Below, piece after piece: positions 7,285 through 9,534 of a DNA stretch of 9,534 nucleotides (position 1 is the stretch's first letter; each line of letters begins with the position of its first letter). The notes beneath the pieces are model-generated. The model worked only from the letters and a program-made list of their open reading frames with translations. It did no database searches and had not been told where the DNA came from. This stretch comes from Xanthomonas cassavae CFBP 4642. GTDB lineage: Bacteria; Pseudomonadota; Gammaproteobacteria; Xanthomonadales; Xanthomonadaceae. The position numbers were made by a program, and so were the translations under genes. Where the stretch lies: NCBI RefSeq assembly GCF_000454545.1, contig NZ_CM002139.1:952364-961897 (forward strand), written 5' to 3'.

Positions 7285-7605
7285 ATGGCCTTTCCAACTG
7301 CAGTCAATCAACAGGTGACCGATGCCGTCACCCAGTCCAACGTCAAGGTTGTAGGCGAAGCGCCGGCGATGGCGATGGGCTCGATCTACCAGGCAATGGC
7401 ACAGTCGAGCGGTGTCCTGTTCCAGAACGCCGTCGCGGCGCAGCAACAGCAAACCACCCTGGCGCAGGCCGCGGCCAATCAGGGCGTGATGCAGGTCTAC
7501 AACGTGGATACCACGGCGGCGGCCGGTGCCGGCGCAAAGAATGCGCAGGCTGGCGTGGCCGACAACCTGACCAGTCTGCTCACGGTGCTCCAGGCGTTCA
7601 AGTGA
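7285..7605 (+). CDS. rebB: RebB family R-body (killing trait) protein
   Basis: A 106-residue protein of the RebB family, small proteins that in Caedibacter polymerise into R-bodies, coiled protein ribbons that unroll and can rupture membranes. The N-terminal signature MAFPTAVNQQVTDAVTQSNVKV with EAPAMAMGSIYQAMAQ is very close to RebB. It continues with an Ala/Gln-rich helical middle (AAQQQQTTLAQAAANQGV, 51-68), a VYNVDTTAA segment, and a hydrophobic C-terminal helix LTSLLTVLQAF. Length is typical. The start is set by an AGGAG (7274-7278) six bases before the ATG. Only one reb gene is seen here, while R-body loci often carry several; others may lie elsewhere in the genome. A strong hairpin follows directly. 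Whether this strain makes R-bodies is not shown by the sequence. Confidence 0.88.
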   Translation: MAFPTAVNQQVTDAVTQSNVKVVGEAPAMAMGSIYQAMAQSSGVLFQNAVAAQQQQTTLAQAAANQGVMQVYNVDTTAAAGAGAKNAQAGVADNLTSLLTVLQAFK

Positions 7606-7617
7606 GCAGGCGACCGG

Positions 7618-7650
7618 CCACTGGCGATCGCAGATCGCGCTCGCCAGTGG
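7618..7650. terminator. Hairpin terminator between rebB and the convergent gene
   Basis: CCACTGGCGA at 7618-7627 pairs perfectly with TCGCCAGTGG at 7641-7650 around a 13-base loop, followed by TTT on the plus strand. It lies 12 bases after the rebB stop and 18 bases past the stop of the opposite gene, so it may end transcription in both directions. The T run is short. Confidence 0.75.
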
Positions 7651-7668
7651 TTTGCGCGTTCGGTGTGC

Positions 7669-7869
7669 TCAGGCTGCGTTGTCGTCGCGGACCTGCGGCG
7701 GCAACAGCGTCTGCGGCTTCTTTGCCGATTCGGTCTGGAATAGGAAGGCCATCCGGTGCGCCGCCTCGGTGCTGTCCATGGGCTTGCCGTGGACCTGCTC
7801 GGCGAACGCGTGCTGGGTGTGTTCCGCATCGGCGGGGATGGGGTCTTGCGTAACGGTGGACGAGGACAT
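7669..7869 (-). CDS. Small hypothetical protein convergent with rebB
   Basis: A 66-residue unknown protein. The start at 7869 is well supported by AGGAG placed six bases upstream; a longer frame to 7911 exists but lacks this. The product is hydrophilic and rich in Gln, Asp and Glu. It has a central helix-like piece STEAAHRMAFLFQTES and a charged end PPQVRDDNAA, with no membrane segment, signal peptide or cysteine pair. I do not recognise the family. It faces rebB across a shared terminator hairpin, which suggests, without proving, that the two form a compact locus. It could equally be an unrelated small orphan. Confidence 0.65.
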   Translation of the reverse strand: MSSSTVTQDPIPADAEHTQHAFAEQVHGKPMDSTEAAHRMAFLFQTESAKKPQTLLPPQVRDDNAA

Positions 7870-8089
7870 GCAACGCTCCTGGAACCTGCAATCAAGCCGT
7901 CTACGTCGCAAGCAAGCGCATCCGTAGCGGGGTCAGCCGGTGATCTTGCCTGGAATCTGGTCCGCCCGATACATCCACGGTAGCGGGCGCCGCGGCGCCA
8001 CCGGACGTTCTGATAACGGCGGCACGCGTCGCTGCTGAAGGGCGGACGACGGAAATCTGCCTTGGGCGGCGACAGGCCCTGGCTCGATG
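7870..8089. other. Upstream region of the small gene, no gene supported
   Basis: No gene is supported. A perfect 14-base palindrome GGCGCCGCGGCGCC lies at 7986-7999. It may form a cruciform or be a chance product of high GC. The promoter of the 66-codon gene should be in this interval. Confidence 0.4.
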
Positions 8090-8252
8090 TCGGCAGGCGC
8101 TGGCAGGATATGGCTGCCGCTTCGGCTGCGCCGTCGTCCGACAGTGCGGCCTGGTCAGCGTCAGCAGGTCCTTCCACTGCACCACTTGGTCCATCTCCGA
8201 CAAGAACGCCTCGTGCCGTTGTGCCGCGCGCTGCCGAAAGACGGTTGCATCG
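8090..8252 (-). pseudogene. IS5-family transposase N-terminal remnant
   Basis: On the minus strand the frame reads RHEAFLSEMDQVVQWKDLL, then TRPHC and a KRQPYP. This corresponds to the opening of IS5-family transposases (usual form: basic stretch, FLAEMDQVVPWKALLALIEPHYP, then GRQPYPL). The catalytic part does not follow: after QPYPASA the likeness stops, so only about 50 residues of an element survive. The left limit is approximate. The likeness to the transposase that starts at 9485 is one of family, not a direct repeat that I can see. Confidence 0.6.
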
Positions 8253-8356
8253 TGGTTGTCTCCCTGGGCTATGCACGATTGTCCCCGGAGCGGAAGGAGT
8301 TGTTCAGACCTTCTTTTGCCGACGAGGTGCGTCTTGTCCTGGATGAAATCGGTTGA

Positions 8357-8509
8357 ACAGCGACCTTGGGTTGGCTTGGTTGAGATTCGCGCTGAGGCAT
8401 GCGGCAACCCGCGCGCTGCGTGACTGGGGCGGCGCGATTAGGTGGAACTGCTGCGCTCAGTGCATCGTTCGCTGCTGACGATTGGGTTTCAACGGACTTG
8501 CAGGGGCAT
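8357..8509. other. Short stretch without a supported gene
   Basis: About 150 bases lie between the end of an open plus-strand frame (stop at 8354-8356) and the end of the kinase-like fragment. No domain, RNA gene or repeat was recognised. Confidence 0.4.
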
Positions 8510-8850
8510 TTATCGAGTCAATTTCTCGAAGGTTACATGCACGCCTTCCTGGAGCCGCAGCGCGGCATCCTTGATGAATGGGTCCGCCAGCAAATCCTCT
8601 GCGGTGGCACGATCTTGGCCAATCACGCGGTTGAAAAAAGCGACGATCTCATGCTTGCGTTCCGAGGGCAGCTGTTGCAGCGCATCCATGAGTGAAAAGA
8701 CTTCCTTTGACTGCGCCCCGGAAATACCCACATAGCCCATGTGGTAATCCGGATGTTTGATGAAATACACCAGGAGTTGGGCAGCGCTGTAAACGTCCCG
8801 TCGACGACTTGCTTTCCAACTCATCTCGATATAGCCGGGTGTGCCCACAG
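8510..8850 (-). pseudogene. C-lobe of a Ser/Thr protein-kinase-like protein, truncated
   Basis: The minus-strand frame starts abruptly with VGTPGYIEMSWKASRRRDVYSAAQLL. This is the end of a kinase activation loop (GTPGYIAPE-like) followed by the helix-F aspartate in a DVYS motif. Near the end, DRATAEDLLADPFIKDA matches the kinase subdomain XI pattern (R-x-T-A-x-x-L-L-x-H-P-F). The stop is TAA at 8510-8512. The N-lobe, the HRD catalytic loop and the DFG motif are missing: at about 8850 the frame is cut by an IS1595 fragment, and only a GTG stands at the edge. GC content is low for this chromosome (31/60 at 8701-8760), typical of acquired effector genes. A type III effector kinase such as XopAU is a possible source, but I cannot confirm that from memory. 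Confidence 0.65.
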
Positions 8851-9090
8851 GCGACGGAAGCAGGCCAGCCCATCGGTGTAGACCTCGCAGCCGGGCGCCA
8901 GGCGACGGGCAATCCAGTCCTGCAGCGCTGTGTTGTCGAAGCTGCGCACCGGCTCGATCACCACAAAGCGCGGCGCGGTGAAGGTGTCACCGGTCTGCAT
9001 CGCAATCAGGAATGCTTGTTTGTTCTCCGATCCGTGTCCGGCCTTGCCACCGTTACGCTCGCCGCCGAGATAGGCATCGTCGATCTGCAC
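8851..9090 (-). pseudogene. IS1595-family (ISXo2-like) transposase fragment
   Basis: On the minus strand the frame shows VQIDDAYLGGERNGGKAGHG, then SENKQAFLIAMQT, and FVVIEPVRSFDNTALQDWI, ending with EVYTDGLACFRRL. This is the central DDE region of IS1595-family transposases (ISXO2-like domain), with two catalytic aspartates in IDDAYLGG and VYTDG. The N-terminal zinc-ribbon part, the final acidic residue and both terminal repeats are missing. It is joined at about 9090 to an IS5 piece and at about 8850 to the kinase-like fragment. The frame stays open across the first joint only because the antisense of the IS5 piece happens to lack stops. Confidence 0.8.
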
Positions 9091-9438
9091 GAAAACGGCG
9101 TGCCGCTGGCAGTGTGCGTCACCGGTGCCAATCGACACGACTCGGTTGTCTTCGAGGAGTTGCTTGATGCGTTGCCTGAAATCGGCGGAAAACCAGGGCG
9201 TGCGCGACGCTGGCCCGGCAAACTGCATGCTGACAAGGCTTACGACATCGACCGGTGCCGCACTGCCCGCAAGCAGCGCGGCATCATTGCGCGGATTGCC
9301 CGCAAGGGCATCGAACGCAACGACCGTCTGGGCCGGCATCGCTGGGTCGTGGAGCGTACGCACGCTTGGTTCGCCGGGATGGGCAGGCTGCGTATCCGCT
9401 TCGAACGCCGCATCGATATCCACTTAGGGAAACTCTGA
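9091..9438 (+). pseudogene. IS5-family transposase C-terminal fragment
   Basis: The plus-strand frame reads ENGVPLAVCVTGANRHDSVV, a typical mid-part of an IS5-family transposase. It continues through KLHADKAYD (catalytic Asp), ARIARKGIERNDRLGRHRWVVERTHAWFAGMGRL (catalytic Glu in VVERT) to RRIDIHL. The first half of the protein is absent: at 9090 it is replaced by the IS1595 fragment. The end is also altered: after DIHL the family normally continues with a hydrophobic helix, but here the reading runs into GKL and a stop at 9436-9438 supplied by the next element. An insertion at the TTAG at 9424-9427 explains this. Confidence 0.8.
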
Positions 9439-9534
9439 ACAACTCCCCCTGATCCTGCGACAATCGCACAGAGGCACCAGGACGATGACGATGCAACTGA
9501 CCTTCGGCGACGCGGAGTACAACAGCAAGCGCAA
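9428..9534 (+). mobile_element. Left end of a further IS5-family element
   Basis: The element appears to begin at GGAAACTCTGAACAAC directly after TTAG, which fits the YTAR target preferred by IS5-group elements. Its transposase starts 57 bases in. It runs off the right edge, so its right repeat and the second copy of TTAG cannot be checked. Confidence 0.6.
9485..9534 (+). CDS. IS5-family transposase, start only
   Basis: The first 16 residues, MTMQLTFGDAEYNSKR, match the usual opening of a Xanthomonas IS5-group transposase (MQLTFGDAE followed by a basic stretch). The window ends here, so integrity is unknown. Translation could start at 9485 or at the second ATG (9491); AGGACG just upstream gives a modest ribosome site for the first. 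Confidence 0.75.
   Translation, partial: MTMQLTFGDAEYNSKR

Noticed and set aside
6470..7318. 282-codon plus-strand frame across the hydrolase start and the intergenic region
   Set aside because: It is antisense to the signal peptide region, lacks any domain, and runs out of frame into rebB.
7497..8276. 259-codon minus-strand frame
   Set aside because: It crosses antisense of rebB, the terminator hairpin and the 66-codon gene in a different frame; composition is typical of a shadow frame.
8821..9423. 200-codon minus-strand frame as one protein
   Set aside because: Only its C-terminal half is transposase-like; the rest is the antisense of an IS5 fragment read across a joint.
1..9534. CRISPR arrays, tRNA or rRNA genes
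   Set aside because: No regularly spaced repeats and no cloverleaf or rRNA-like segments were seen.

Overview
The window reads as chromosomal DNA of a Xanthomonas species. The GC-rich codon use, a type III effector of the XopL family with a HrpX-type PIP box, and remnants of IS3 (IS407-like), IS5 and IS1595 elements all fit. The density of broken insertion sequences suggests an IS-rich lineage such as X. oryzae, but the species cannot be fixed from sequence reading alone.

Layout. Positions 1-505 hold a dead GNAT acetyltransferase (RimJ-like) that lacks its N-terminus and has an in-frame stop. Positions 506-1617 are a decayed IS3-family element on the minus strand. Positions 1913-3702 are an intact two-gene unit on the plus strand: a Tat-exported glycosylasparaginase overlapping a cutC homologue by four bases. 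Converging on it from the minus strand are a BNR/Asp-box sialidase-like secreted hydrolase (6811-5663) and, downstream of it, the effector gene xopL (5577-3805). The xopL promoter elements lie across the last codons of the hydrolase gene. Positions 7285-7605 hold a RebB/R-body family gene, separated by a strong 10-bp-stem hairpin from a convergent unknown 66-codon gene (7869-7669). From about 8090 to the right edge the DNA is a patchwork of fragments: an IS5 transposase start, the C-lobe of a protein-kinase-like protein, a piece of an IS1595 transposase, a piece of an IS5 transposase, and the left end of a further IS5-family element running off the window.

How the genes may work together. The glycosylasparaginase cuts the GlcNAc-Asn bond of glycoproteins and the sialidase-like protein looks like an exported glycosidase. 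This suggests a role in glycan or glycopeptide breakdown during life in a plant, next to an HrpX-controlled E3-ligase effector. That link is inference from neighbourhood. The parts most worth following up are the xopL promoter embedded in the hydrolase gene, the small rebB locus with its convergent partner, and the kinase-like remnant, which may be what is left of a second effector.
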